Part shown: positions 42,412 to 52,364 of the stretch, in pieces
Numbering within the stretch: the stretch's first letter is position 1
Layout of the letters: every line of letters begins with the position of its first letter
Assembly: GCA_964483325.1 (NCBI GenBank)
Contig: CAZAAW010000007.1
Location: 1 to 64,000, forward strand
Reading direction: 5' to 3'
DNA length: 64,000 nt
DNA from: CAZAAW01 sp964483325
GTDB taxonomy: Bacteria; Pseudomonadota; Alphaproteobacteria; Rhizobiales; Kaistiaceae
The notes under the pieces: model-generated
Database searches by the model: none
What the model was told of the DNA's origin: nothing
What the model saw: the letters and a program-made list of their open reading frames with translations, nothing else
Translations under genes and position numbers: made by a program

Positions 42412-42732
42412 ATGAACAGAATTCTTGCACTTGCGGTGGTGCTGATCGTAGGTATCCTGTGCCTGGCGCTGCCCGGCCCGATGGGCTGGAACCCGGCAAC
42501 CGCCCATACCGCGATGTGGTTCGGCATCGGCTGCCTTGCGGCCTTCGTCTACCTGCTGGTGATGGGCATCGTCGGCGTGGTGCGCGTACAGAGCGAGCCG
42601 ATTACCGCCGGCGGCGCGCAGCGCCGCATCTCGGTCTACGCCGTCTTCAACCAGCTCGAATGGTACGACTGGGTCATCCTGGTAGTGCTGGTGTTCGGCG
42701 GCTTCATCATCGGCATGGTCACCGGCCCGTAA
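42412..42732 (+). CDS. Small membrane protein, hypothetical
   Basis: A 106-residue protein with three membrane segments: NRILALAVVLIVGILCLALP at the start, a central WFGIGCLAAFVYLLVMGIVG, and WVILVVLVFGGFIIGMVTG at the end. GGAGGCTGGC precedes the ATG. I recognise no family and nothing ties it to the neighbouring peptidase gene. Confidence 0.7.
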   Translation: MNRILALAVVLIVGILCLALPGPMGWNPATAHTAMWFGIGCLAAFVYLLVMGIVGVVRVQSEPITAGGAQRRISVYAVFNQLEWYDWVILVVLVFGGFIIGMVTGP

Positions 42733-42748
42733 CGGCGGACGGCCATCG

Positions 42749-42772
42749 GCGCCCTCTCCCCGGGGAGGGCGC
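42749..42772. terminator. GC-rich hairpin after a small membrane-protein gene
   Basis: GCGCCCTC / GAGGGCGC arms around an inner CCCCGGGG form a strong hairpin 17 bases after the stop at 42732. There is no T-run, so it may be a weak terminator or part of an intergenic repeat. Confidence 0.4.
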
Positions 42773-42859
42773 GCGGCCCTGACGCGCACAGGGTGCTGTT
42801 TGCCCGGGGCGGATTTTGCTTAAGCTGGTCCCATCCACCGACCAGCGAGCGAACCGCCC

Positions 42860-44257
42860 ATGCCTGCAATCGACGCCGTCCTGGCCCGCATCGACGCCGA
42901 TCTCGATGCCAGCCTCGAAAGGCTCTTCGCCTTTCTGCGCATTCCCTCCATCTCCACCGATCCTGCCTACCGTGCCGATTGCGAAAGCGCCGCGCGTTCG
43001 GCCGCCGAGGATCTGACGGCGATGGGCTTCGAGGCTTCGGTGCGGCCGACGACCGGCCAGCCGATGGTGGTCGGGCACTACACCGGCGCCGGGCCGGACA
43101 AGCCGCATGTGCTGTTCTACGGCCATTACGACGTGCAGCCGGTCGACCCGCTGGAGCTGTGGAACTCGCCGCCCTTCGAGCCGCGCATCGTCACCCGTCC
43201 GGACGGCATCAAGGTGATCGTCGCTCGTGGCGCCGAGGACGACAAGGGCCAGCTCCGCACCTTCTTCGAAGCCTGCCGCGCCTTCCGGGCCGAGACCGGC
43301 GGACTGCCGGTCAACGTCACCGTGTTCCTCGAGGGCGAGGAGGAAAGCGGCAGCCCGTCTCTGGTGCCGTTCCTTGCGGCCAACAAGGCGGAGCTGGCGC
43401 ATGACGTGGCGCTCGTCTGCGACACGAGCATGTGGGACCGCCGCACGCCGGCCATCACGACAATGCTGCGCGGCCTTGTCGGCGAGGAAATCACCATCAC
43501 CGCCGCCAACCGCGACCTGCATTCCGGCGCCTACGGCTCGGCGGCCCGCAATCCCAATCACATCCTCGCGGCGATCCTGGCGGCGCTGCATGACGACAAC
43601 GGCGCGGTGACGGTGCCGGGCTTCTATGACGGCGTCCGCGACGTGCCGGCGGAGATTCTCGCCGAATGGAAGCAGCTCGACTTTTCCGAGGCGGCGTTCC
43701 TTGGCGATATCGGGCTGTCGATCCCGGCCGGGGAAGCCGGACGCAGCGTGCTGGAGATGATCTGGACGCGGCCGACCTGCGAGGTCAACGGCATGACCGG
43801 CGGCTATACCGGCGCCGGCTTCAAGACGGTGATCCCGTCGAAGGCGTCGGCGAAGGTGTCGTTCCGCCTCGTCGCCGGGCAGGATCCGGAGCGCCTGCGC
43901 GAAGCGCTGCGCGCCTTCGTCCGCGAGCGCGTGCCGGCCGACTGCACGGCCGAGTTCACGCCGCATGGCGGCAGCCCGGCGGTGGCGGTGCCGTTCGACA
44001 GCGCCTTCCTCGATGCCGGCCGCGCCGGCCTGACCGACGAGTGGAGCAAGCCGGCTGTGCGCGTCGCGGCCGGAGGCTCGATCCCAGTTGTGGGCTACTT
44101 CAAGGAAGTGCTGGGCATCGATTCGCTGCTCATCGGCTTCGGCCTCGACGACGACCAGATCCATTCGCCCAACGAAAAATACGACCTCGACAGCTTCCAC
44201 AAGGGAACGCGCGCCTGGGCACGCATCCTGGCAAAGTTCGGCGAGATGACGCGGTAG
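42860..44257 (+). CDS. M20-family metallopeptidase (dipeptidase)
   Basis: A 465-residue zinc hydrolase of the M20 family, CNDP/dipeptidase type. Metal and catalytic blocks are HVLFYGHYDVQPVDP (His ligand), VARGAEDDKGQLR (bridging Asp), FLEGEEESGS (catalytic Glu plus metal Glu) and the C-terminal HSPNEKYDLDSF (His ligand). The lid domain includes NRDLHSGAYGSAARNP. Family members cut dipeptides or related amides, including N-carbamoyl or N-acyl compounds. It may start the catabolic island, but it has no TCAAG-N3-CTTGA operator before it. Confidence 0.92.
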   Translation: MPAIDAVLARIDADLDASLERLFAFLRIPSISTDPAYRADCESAARSAAEDLTAMGFEASVRPTTGQPMVVGHYTGAGPDKPHVLFYGHYDVQPVDPLELWNSPPFEPRIVTRPDGIKVIVARGAEDDKGQLRTFFEACRAFRAETGGLPVNVTVFLEGEEESGSPSLVPFLAANKAELAHDVALVCDTSMWDRRTPAITTMLRGLVGEEITITAANRDLHSGAYGSAARNPNHILAAILAALHDDNGAVTVPGFYDGVRDVPAEILAEWKQLDFSEAAFLGDIGLSIPAGEAGRSVLEMIWTRPTCEVNGMTGGYTGAGFKTVIPSKASAKVSFRLVAGQDPERLREALRAFVRERVPADCTAEFTPHGGSPAVAVPFDSAFLDAGRAGLTDEWSKPAVRVAAGGSIPVVGYFKEVLGIDSLLIGFGLDDDQIHSPNEKYDLDSFHKGTRAWARILAKFGEMTR

Positions 44258-44308
44258 TGGGGAAGACGGCGAGAGTGGGGACGCCGATGCGAACCACCCA
44301 GCGTGTGT

Positions 44309-44467
44309 CCCCACCCGTCACGCGCTGCGCGCGCGCCACCCTCCCCACCTGCGGTGAGGAGGGATGGGCGCCCTTTTTGGGAACGTGGGGCATCGGGAGG
44401 TCCGCACTCCTCCCTCCTCGCCGAATGGCGGGGAGGGTGGCGCCGGCGAAGCCGGTGACGGGTGGGG
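44309..44467. repeat. Intergenic inverted repeat, family C
   Basis: A left arm near 44309-44346 (CCCCACCCGTCACG ... CCACCCTCCCC) and a right arm at 44430-44467 (GGGGAGGGTGG ... GTGACGGGTGGGG) form a long imperfect palindrome about 160 bases across. It fills the gap between the convergent peptidase and aldehyde dehydrogenase genes. Arms of this kind are common between genes in Hyphomicrobiales. Confidence 0.7.
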
Positions 44468-44491
44468 AGCGCCGCTGGGGAGCTTGCGCTG

Positions 44492-45985
44492 TCAGCTGTA
44501 CCGCTTGGCTTCGCCGTCGTCGGCGAACCAGTCGAACGGCTTGTCCGACAGGTTGACGATGACGTTCTGGATGTCGGTATAGGCCTCGTAGGCGGCGATG
44601 CCGTTCTCGCGGCCTATGCCGCTCATCTTGAAGCCGCCCCAGGGCGAGGCCGGGTCGATGCGGTGGTGATCGTTGATCCACACCACGCCGGCCTCGATCC
44701 GGTGTGCGACGCGGTGGGCGCGGGCGACGTCGCCGGTCCAGACGCTGGCCGCCAGGCCGAATTCCGTGTCGTTGGCAAGGGCGATCGCCTCTTCCTCGTC
44801 GTCGAAGGGCAGGATGCAGACCACCGGGCCGAAGATCTCCTCGCGGGCGATGCGCATCTGTGGCGTCACGCCGGCGAAGACCGTCGGCCGGTACCAGAAG
44901 CCGCGCTCATAGGCGGCGCCGTCCGGCCGCGCCCCGCCGGCCATGAGCTCGGCGCCTTCCTCGCGGCCGATGGCGACATAGCGCTCCACCGTCTCGCGCT
45001 GACGCGCCGAGACCAGCGGGCCGATCTGCGTCGTCGGCAGGCGCGGGTCGGCGATGCGCAGGCCATTGGTGCGGGCGACGAGCTGCTCCAGCACCGCGTC
45101 GTGCAGCGAGCGGTGGACGATCAGGCGGGCGCCCTGGACGCAGGTCTGGCCGGTGGCGATGAAGGAGCCAAAGAGCACCGCGGCGACGGCGCGGTCCACC
45201 GGCACGTCGCCGAACACCACCATCGCCGCCTTGCCGCCGAGCTCGCCGGCGAAGCGCGTCAGATTGGCGCCGGCCATGGCGGCGACGCGCTTGCCTGTCT
45301 CCGTGCCGCCGGTGAGATCGAGCTTGCGGATGCCGGGGTGGCCGGAGAGGGCGGCGCCGGCGCCGGCACCCAGGCCGGTCACGACATTGTAGACGCCGTC
45401 CGGCAGTCCGGCGTCGCGGAAGACGTCGCCGAGCAGCAGCGGCGTCAGCGGCGCCACCTCGCTCGGCTTCACCACCATGGTGTTGCCGGCCGCCATGGCC
45501 GGCGCGACCTTCTTGGTGAGGATCAGCAGGGGATGGTTCCACGGCGTCACCAGCCCGACGACGCCGAGCGGCACCCGCCGCGTATAGTTGAGATAGGGGG
45601 CGCCGAAGGGCGGCACCGTATCCTCATGCGTCCGCGCCAGGGCGCCGAAATATTCGTACCATTCCGGCAGGCGGGCGAGCTGCGCCTCCATCTCCCGCCG
45701 CGGCCGGCCGGTCTGGTCGACCTCGATGTCGATGAGGGCCGGCAGACGCTCGCGCAGGATCGCCGCGGCACGTGTCATGATGGCGGCGCGTTCGGCGCCA
45801 GAGGTGGCGCCCCAGCGGGCAAAGGCCTGGGTGGCAGCGTCGATGCCGGCGTCGATATCGGCCGCATCGCCCTCGGCGACCTCCGCAAAGACCTCCTCGT
45901 TCTTCGGATTGATGACGCCGAAGGTGCGGCCGGAGGCGGCGGGACGGCGTCTGCCGCCGATCAGCATCTGTGCCAGTTCACTCAT
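44492..45985 (-). CDS. NAD(P)-dependent aldehyde dehydrogenase
   Basis: A 497-residue enzyme of the ALDH superfamily, oxidising an aldehyde to a carboxylate. The catalytic Cys lies in ATGQTCVQGARL and the general-base Glu in FAGELGGKAA. Cofactor contacts are seen in PWNHPLLILTKKVAPAMAAG and TGGTETGKRV, and the C-terminal EEIFGPVVCILPFDDEEEAI and GGFKMSGIGREN match. The substrate is not evident. It diverges from the RidA/RbsABC-like operon, with an operator-like site between them, so it probably belongs to the same pathway. Confidence 0.94.
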   Translation of the reverse strand: MSELAQMLIGGRRRPAASGRTFGVINPKNEEVFAEVAEGDAADIDAGIDAATQAFARWGATSGAERAAIMTRAAAILRERLPALIDIEVDQTGRPRREMEAQLARLPEWYEYFGALARTHEDTVPPFGAPYLNYTRRVPLGVVGLVTPWNHPLLILTKKVAPAMAAGNTMVVKPSEVAPLTPLLLGDVFRDAGLPDGVYNVVTGLGAGAGAALSGHPGIRKLDLTGGTETGKRVAAMAGANLTRFAGELGGKAAMVVFGDVPVDRAVAAVLFGSFIATGQTCVQGARLIVHRSLHDAVLEQLVARTNGLRIADPRLPTTQIGPLVSARQRETVERYVAIGREEGAELMAGGARPDGAAYERGFWYRPTVFAGVTPQMRIAREEIFGPVVCILPFDDEEEAIALANDTEFGLAASVWTGDVARAHRVAHRIEAGVVWINDHHRIDPASPWGGFKMSGIGRENGIAAYEAYTDIQNVIVNLSDKPFDWFADDGEAKRYS

Positions 45986-46084
45986 TCACCGGAGTTCCTT
46001 CGTTCGATCGGTGGCTGCTCAATGTGCGGGCAGCCGGTGCCTGCAACGGCCCGTTGCGCGGCGTCGCGCTCTTGCTATAGTCGG

Positions 46085-46110
46085 TCAAGTTAGTTGCATT
46101 CTTGTCAAGA
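46085..46110. promoter_or_regulatory. Operator-like site between aldehyde dehydrogenase and RidA genes
   Basis: TCAAGTTAGTTGC (46085-46097) matches 10 of 13 positions of the palindrome TCAAGTCACTTGA found beside the cupin regulator. A second small dyad, TCTTG-T-CAAGA, follows at 46100-46110. TTGCTA and TGCATT around the site could be the -35 and -10 of the rightward promoter. Binding by the same regulator is inferred. Confidence 0.45.
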
Positions 46111-46119
46111 GAGTTTCAC

Positions 46120-46575
46120 ATGGCCGCATCGCTCGCCAAGCCGCTTGCCAACTACGCGCCGTACCGCCGTGCCGGCGATATCGTCTATTTCGCCGGCATC
46201 ATCGCCGCCGACCCGGATCGCGGCATCACCGTCAGCCGCTATTCCGACCTGCCGCCGGAGACGGCCAAGGCGCTCGGGGAAACCGGGGAGATGTCGGTCG
46301 ATTCCAAGGATGGGCCGATCACCGTCCAGTCCTGGTACGTTCTGGAGAAGCTGAAGGCGACGGTCGAGGATGCCGGCGGCACGCTTGCTGACGTCGTCAA
46401 GCTCACCCAGTATTTCCGCAACCTGCGCGACTTCCCGATCTACAACCGCATCCGCGGCACCTTCTTCGGCAACACGCCGCCGGCCAGCACGGTGGTGCAG
46501 ATCAGCGAGCTCCTGCCGACGACGGAGACGCTGCTGGAAGTCGAGGCCATCGCCTACATCCCGCAGTCCAGGTAG
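46120..46575 (+). CDS. RidA-family protein (larger paralogue)
   Basis: A 151-residue member of the RidA/YjgF superfamily. It has the family strand YRRAGDIVYFAGIIAADPDR, the helix TVQSWYVLEKLKATVEDAGG, KLTQYFRNLRDFPIYNRIRG and the closing PPASTVVQISELLPTTETLL. The Arg usual in RidA catalysis is replaced by Thr/Val at PPASTVV, so imine hydrolysis is doubtful. Paralogues like this often accompany heterocycle or amine catabolism. The ATG at 46120 is chosen over a TTG 18 bases upstream; AGAGAG precedes it. The ABC ATPase gene starts four bases later. Confidence 0.88.
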   Translation: MAASLAKPLANYAPYRRAGDIVYFAGIIAADPDRGITVSRYSDLPPETAKALGETGEMSVDSKDGPITVQSWYVLEKLKATVEDAGGTLADVVKLTQYFRNLRDFPIYNRIRGTFFGNTPPASTVVQISELLPTTETLLEVEAIAYIPQSR

Positions 46576-46579
46576 GCCT

Positions 46580-48096
<1,517 letters not shown>

Positions 48097-48100
<4 letters not shown>

Positions 48101-49083
48101 GCATCAGCGACCGCGTCGAGGCGCCGGCGCCGTCGGCGCCCGCGCGCCTTTTCCGCTTCATCGCCAACAACCTGCACAATATCGGCCTGCCGGTCGCGGT
48201 GCTGATCCTGATCGTCGTCTTCGCGCTCAGCAGCGACCTGTTCCTGACGGCACGCAACCTGCGCAATGTCGGCCTGCAGGCGTCGGCGCTGGCGACGATC
48301 GCCTTCGGCCAGATGGTGGTCGTGCTGACCGCCGGCCTCGACCTGTCGGTCGGCGCGACGGTGGCGCTGGTGAGCGTCGTCACCGGCCTGGTGATGGTCG
48401 ATCACGGCCTTGCCGCCGGGCTCGCCGCCGGCCTCCTGACCGGCATCGGGGTCGGCCTCGTCAACGGTGTCCTCGTCACGCAGTTCCGCGTCTTCCCCTT
48501 CATCGCCACGCTGGCGATGATGTCGGTGGTCGGCGGCCTGGCGCTCAAGCTCAGCAACGGCACGCCGATCGCCGGCCTGCCGGCGGACTTCACGCTGATC
48601 GCCACGACGCGCCTGGCCGGCGTGCCGCTGCCGCTGGTGATCGCTCTTGTCCTGCTGCTGCTGGTCTTCCTGTTCCTGCGCTACACGCGCCTCGGGCGCA
48701 ATCTCTATGCCGTCGGCGGCAATCCGCAGGCGGCGCGGCTTGCCGGCATCAATATCCGCGCCGTCATCATGGTCGCCTACGTCATCTCGGCGTTCTGCGC
48801 CGCCGTCGGCTCGATCATTCTCAGCGCCCGCGTCGGCTCCGGACAGCCGACCCTCGGCAGCTCGCTGCCGCTGGAATCGGTCGCCGCGGTTGTGCTCGGC
48901 GGCGTGTCGCTGTTCGGCGGCCGCGGCTCGGTGATCAATGTCGCGTTCGGCGTCGCCTTCGTCAGCATGCTGTCGAACGGCCTCAACCTGCTGAACGTCG
49001 ATTCCTACACGCAGATGATGGTGATCGGCGGCGCCCTGATCGTCGCCGTCGCGCTGGACCAGAGGTTTGCCCTCAGACGCTGA
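48097..49083 (+). CDS. ABC importer permease (RbsC-like)
   Basis: A 328-residue inner-membrane permease of the ribose/xylose/autoinducer-2 type. About nine membrane segments are visible, with the family blocks NLRNVGLQASALATIAFGQM, TAGLDLSVGATVAL, GLVNGVLVTQFRVFPFIATL and SLPLESVAAVVLGGVSLFGG. The start overlaps the ATPase stop by four bases. It pairs with itself or forms a homodimer with the two-NBD ATPase. Confidence 0.94.
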
Positions 49084-49165
49084 GGGAGACGGGGGCCCGA
49101 TCCGGGCCGGCTAGGGAGACGCCGCGGCCCCGTGGGGCCGGCGGCCATAAGGAGAGGTGTCAGAC

Positions 49166-50131
49166 ATGTCGAGTGAAGCAGGACTCCGTGGCCTCGGGCT
49201 GGCGCTGGTCGGCGCCGTCGCCCTCGCGGCCGGCCCCACCGCCGGCCACGCCGCGGACAAGATCGGCATCAGCCTGCCGACCGTCCAGGGGCCGTTCTTC
49301 ACGGCCGAAATCTACGGCTTCATGGAGGAAGCCAAGGCGCGCGGCTACGAGACGGTCATTCTCGACGCCGGCGGCTACGGCAAGCCGGATCAGCAGGTCA
49401 GCGACATGCAGAACCTGCTGGCGCAGCAGGTGAAGGCGATCCTGATCGATCCGGCCGACGATACCTCCTTCGTCGGCGTGCTCGCCGAGGCGAGGGATGC
49501 CGGCGTGCCGGTGATCGCCGCCGGCGCACCGCTGACCGGCGCCGATGGCTCCGTGTCGGCCAGCCATTGCGATCTCGGCAAGGCGATGGCGGTGGGCGCC
49601 AAGGAGCTGCTGCCCGACGGCGGCAAGCTCGGCGCGCTGACCGGCCCGGCCGGCGGCTTCTGGGCGACCGAGCGCTGGCGCTGCTTCAAGGAGGCGCTTG
49701 CCGGCAGCAATATCGAGATCGTCACCGAGCAGGCCTCGGAGCCTGACGCGGCGGTCGGCCTGACCATCGCCACCGACCTGCTGCAGCGCTTCCCGGACGT
49801 CAACGTCCTCTACGGCGCCGACGACACGGTCGGCGTCGGCGCCGCCCGCGCCGTGCAGGCCGAGGGCCTGTGCGGCAAGGTCAAGGTGCTGACGGCCATC
49901 CTCGGCGAGACGACCGAGGAGCTGATGCGCGCCGGCTGCGTCGACTATGTCGTGGCGCAGCAGGTGGTGTCGATCGGCCGCGGCGCCATCGAGATGGCGG
50001 ACCAGCTCGTCAAGGGCGAGACGCCGGCGGTCAAGGACATCGTCGTGCCGGTGGTCGCGGTGACGCCGGCCAATCTCGACAGCCTCGACCTGTCGGGCGT
50101 GCGCCAGCCCAAGGGCTGGTCGATGCGCTGA
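49166..50131 (+). CDS. Periplasmic sugar-type substrate-binding protein (RbsB-like)
   Basis: A 321-residue periplasmic binding protein of the LacI/RbsB fold. The signal peptide (SSEAGLRGLGLALVGAVALA) ends near GHAADK. The mature start KIGISLPTVQGPFFTAEIYG and the later VKAILIDPADDTSFVGVLAE fit family 4 binding proteins. The GTG three codons upstream is an alternative start, but GGAGAGG fits the ATG. The cargo is unknown; its catabolic neighbours suggest a heterocyclic or amide compound rather than a sugar. Confidence 0.9.
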   Translation: MSSEAGLRGLGLALVGAVALAAGPTAGHAADKIGISLPTVQGPFFTAEIYGFMEEAKARGYETVILDAGGYGKPDQQVSDMQNLLAQQVKAILIDPADDTSFVGVLAEARDAGVPVIAAGAPLTGADGSVSASHCDLGKAMAVGAKELLPDGGKLGALTGPAGGFWATERWRCFKEALAGSNIEIVTEQASEPDAAVGLTIATDLLQRFPDVNVLYGADDTVGVGAARAVQAEGLCGKVKVLTAILGETTEELMRAGCVDYVVAQQVVSIGRGAIEMADQLVKGETPAVKDIVVPVVAVTPANLDSLDLSGVRQPKGWSMR

Positions 50132-50156
50132 ACGGACGGATGCGGGCGCTTTGATC

Positions 50157-50250
50157 CGTAGGGTGGGCAAAGCGCGAAGCGCTTTGCCCACGCGGTCAAC
50201 CGGCAGCCGTCGCAAGTCCGCGTGGGCAAGCCGTACGGCTTGCCTACGTT
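50157..50250. repeat. Dispersed inverted repeat, family B (copy 2)
   Basis: GTAGGGTGGGCAAAGCGCGA with inverse arms GCTTTGCCCACGCG and CCGCGTGGGCAAGCC ... TTGCCTACG. It lies between the binding-protein gene and the small RHH gene and resembles copies at 25101-25197 and 58830-58940. Confidence 0.72.
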
Positions 50251-50275
50251 ACAAAAGGCAACAGGAGACTGACCA

Positions 50276-50443
50276 GTGACGGAACGGCGCGTGACGCTGA
50301 AGCTCAACCAGCAGCAGACCGAACTCCTCGAAAAGACCGTCGCGCGCGGCGAAGCCAAGGACATGGCATCGCTCGTCCGCCGTGCGCTGCGCGAATTCGC
50401 CAAGGCCCATCCGGCGCCCTCCAGCCAGGCGGGGCGGGCATGA
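50276..50443 (+). CDS. Small ribbon-helix-helix-like protein
   Basis: A 55-residue protein from a GTG start (AGGAG 10 bases before). The sequence ERRVTLKLNQQQTELLEKTV is a likely beta-strand plus helix, and KDMASLVRRALREFAKAHPA is a second helix, matching the ribbon-helix-helix layout of ParD/CopG-like DNA-binding proteins. Its stop overlaps the next ATG (ATGA), so it is translationally coupled to the DUF1989 gene. No toxin gene is adjacent, so an antitoxin role is unlikely; it may be a small regulator. Confidence 0.6.
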   Translation: MTERRVTLKLNQQQTELLEKTVARGEAKDMASLVRRALREFAKAHPAPSSQAGRA

Positions 50444-51375
50444 GCGAGCGCAAGATCCTCCAGGACTTCGTCCTGCAGCCAGGCACCGGCAAGGCGCTGG
50501 AAGTCCTGCAGGGGCAGATCCTGCGCATCGCCCAGACCGAAGGCGGCCAGTGCGCCGACTTCAACTGCTTCAACCTCCACGACTACAAGGAGTTCTTCCA
50601 CACCGGGCGCACCCGCCACATGCACGGCCTGCACCCGACGAAAGGGCACTTCCTGTGGTCGGCGCCGCCGCGCGAGCGGCCGATGATGTACATCCTGGAG
50701 GATACCGCTGCGACCAACGACATCCTCTATCCGCGCTGCTCGGCCTTCCTCTACGAGTACCATTACGGCCTCGCCACCCACACCAACTGCCACGACATGC
50801 AGGCGGAGGCGCAGCGCGAATACGGGCTGACGCCCGACGACGTGCATGACTCCTTCAATTTCTTCATGCACACCGGCATCGACGCCGGCGGCCATCCCTT
50901 CATCGCCCGCCAGACATCGAAGAAGGACGACTATGTCGAGCTGGTCGCCATGTTCGACGTGCTGGCGGTGCCCAATGTCTGCGGCGCGGACGTCATGGCC
51001 ACCAGCGACTTCGCCTTCAAGCCGCTGCACATCCAGGTGATGCAGGCGAGCGAGGAGGATCTGGCCAAGGTTCCGACCTATCCGACCGGCCTCCACAACC
51101 AGCGCACGCCGGCCGATTTCCGCCAGAGCAAGATCAAGGCGGATCGCGAGCTGCGCTGCGATCCGACCTACACGCCGCAGTTCACCAATGTGCCGATCCG
51201 CGTCGAGGATGTGGGCGTCGAGCTGTCGGACGAGGAGTATGCGCTGCTGCAGGAACTGAAGGCGACCGGCCTCTACGGGCCGACCGACGGCGACGCGCTG
51301 CGCTACATCGCCTTCAGCTGGTGGATCGAGAACTTCATGAACGGCCCGAAGCATTTCGAGGACCTGAAGGCCTGA
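50440..51375 (+). CDS. DUF1989/urea-carboxylase-associated family protein
   Basis: A 311-residue cytosolic protein of the DUF1989 family, whose members accompany urea carboxylase and purine/pyrimidine catabolic genes. It has the block CADFNCFNLHDYKEFFHTGR and the Cys/His-containing CSAFLYEYHYGLATHTNCHD, likely a metal site. Family members have been linked to guanidine or amide breakdown, though the reaction here is unknown. Coupled to the RHH gene and followed by a strong terminator. Confidence 0.88.
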   Translation: MSERKILQDFVLQPGTGKALEVLQGQILRIAQTEGGQCADFNCFNLHDYKEFFHTGRTRHMHGLHPTKGHFLWSAPPRERPMMYILEDTAATNDILYPRCSAFLYEYHYGLATHTNCHDMQAEAQREYGLTPDDVHDSFNFFMHTGIDAGGHPFIARQTSKKDDYVELVAMFDVLAVPNVCGADVMATSDFAFKPLHIQVMQASEEDLAKVPTYPTGLHNQRTPADFRQSKIKADRELRCDPTYTPQFTNVPIRVEDVGVELSDEEYALLQELKATGLYGPTDGDALRYIAFSWWIENFMNGPKHFEDLKA

Positions 51376-51396
51376 TCGGACAATCCGTCCGGCATG

Positions 51397-51425
51397 AAAA
51401 AGGCGGGGCCAGCCCCGCCTTTTTT
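51397..51425. terminator. Bidirectional rho-independent terminator
   Basis: AAAAAGGCGGGG / CCCCGCCTTTTTT: a 12-bp stem (five A-T pairs plus seven GC-rich pairs) with a four-base CCAG loop. The A-run and T-run allow termination in both directions, ending the DUF1989 transcript (plus) and the ABC permease operon (minus). Confidence 0.93.
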
Positions 51426-51446
51426 GCGCTCCGAGGATATCTGCTC

Positions 51447-52358
51447 TCAGTCGTTGATGCCGAGTGCCTTGGGCGGGCGGCCGCGGCGCACGAACAGCAC
51501 CAGCGCCACCACCGTCACCAGATAGGGCGCCATCACCAGGAACTGGTATGGCACGCGGATGCCGAGCACCTGGGCGCGGGCCTGGATCGCCTCGACGAAG
51601 GTGAAGAGCAACACCGCCATCAGCGTGCCGAGCGGCCGCCAGCGGCCGAACACCACCGCCGCCAGTGCCACGAAGCCGCGGCCGGCGGTGACGTTCTGGG
51701 TGAAGGTGCCGAGCCCGGCGAGCGTGAGCTGGCCACCCCCGATGCCGGCCAGCGCCCCGCAGGCGATCAGCGCCAGCCAGCGCACGCGCCTGACATTGAC
51801 GCCCATCGAGGCGGCCGCGGCGGGCGCTTCGCCGGCCGCCTGCACGGCAAGGCCGGCGGTGGTGCGGTAGATGAAGAACCACATCGCCGGCACCAGCAGC
51901 AGCGCCGCGTAGACCATCAGGTTGTGGCTGAACAGCGCCCGCCCGAGCACCGGAATGTCGGATAGCAGCGGGATCGGCAGGGGCTGCAGGGTCGGCGCCG
52001 CATTGCCGAGATTGCCGGCAAAGACCGGCCCGATGGCGAAGGTGGTCAGCCCGAGCACGAAGATGTTGAGCACGACGCCGCTCACCACCTGCTCGGCGCG
52101 GAAGACGATGCACAGCACGCCGTGGATCAGCGCCACGGCGACGCCGGCAAGGGCCGCAGCGGCGAAGCCGAGGATGAGGCTGCCGGAGGCGAGCGCCGCC
52201 CAGACGCCGCAGAAGGCGCCGGCCAGCATCATGCCCTCCAGCTGGATGTTGATGATGCCGGTCTTCTCGGAAATCACCTCGCCCATCGAGGTGAAGATGA
52301 GCGGCGCCGCGAAGGCGACGGTGCTGGCGAGCAGCAGCGTGATGGCGGTGATGTCCAT
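51447..52358 (-). CDS. Nucleoside/BMP-type ABC importer permease (second subunit)
   Basis: A 303-residue permease of the BmpC/YufQ class. About nine membrane segments; the start DITAITLLLASTVAFAAPLI and the blocks SMGEVISEKTGIINIQLEGM and GRGFVALAAVVFGRWRPLGT are typical of nucleoside-type importers. It pairs with the permease seven bases upstream in the operon. It ends at the strong terminator at 51397-51425. Confidence 0.93.
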   Translation of the reverse strand: MDITAITLLLASTVAFAAPLIFTSMGEVISEKTGIINIQLEGMMLAGAFCGVWAALASGSLILGFAAAALAGVAVALIHGVLCIVFRAEQVVSGVVLNIFVLGLTTFAIGPVFAGNLGNAAPTLQPLPIPLLSDIPVLGRALFSHNLMVYAALLLVPAMWFFIYRTTAGLAVQAAGEAPAAAASMGVNVRRVRWLALIACGALAGIGGGQLTLAGLGTFTQNVTAGRGFVALAAVVFGRWRPLGTLMAVLLFTFVEAIQARAQVLGIRVPYQFLVMAPYLVTVVALVLFVRRGRPPKALGIND

Positions 52359-52364
52359 GACGCG

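Noticed and set aside
50276..50443. Antitoxin of a toxin-antitoxin pair
   Set aside because: The coupled partner is a DUF1989 enzyme, and no RelE/ParE or PIN-like gene is adjacent.
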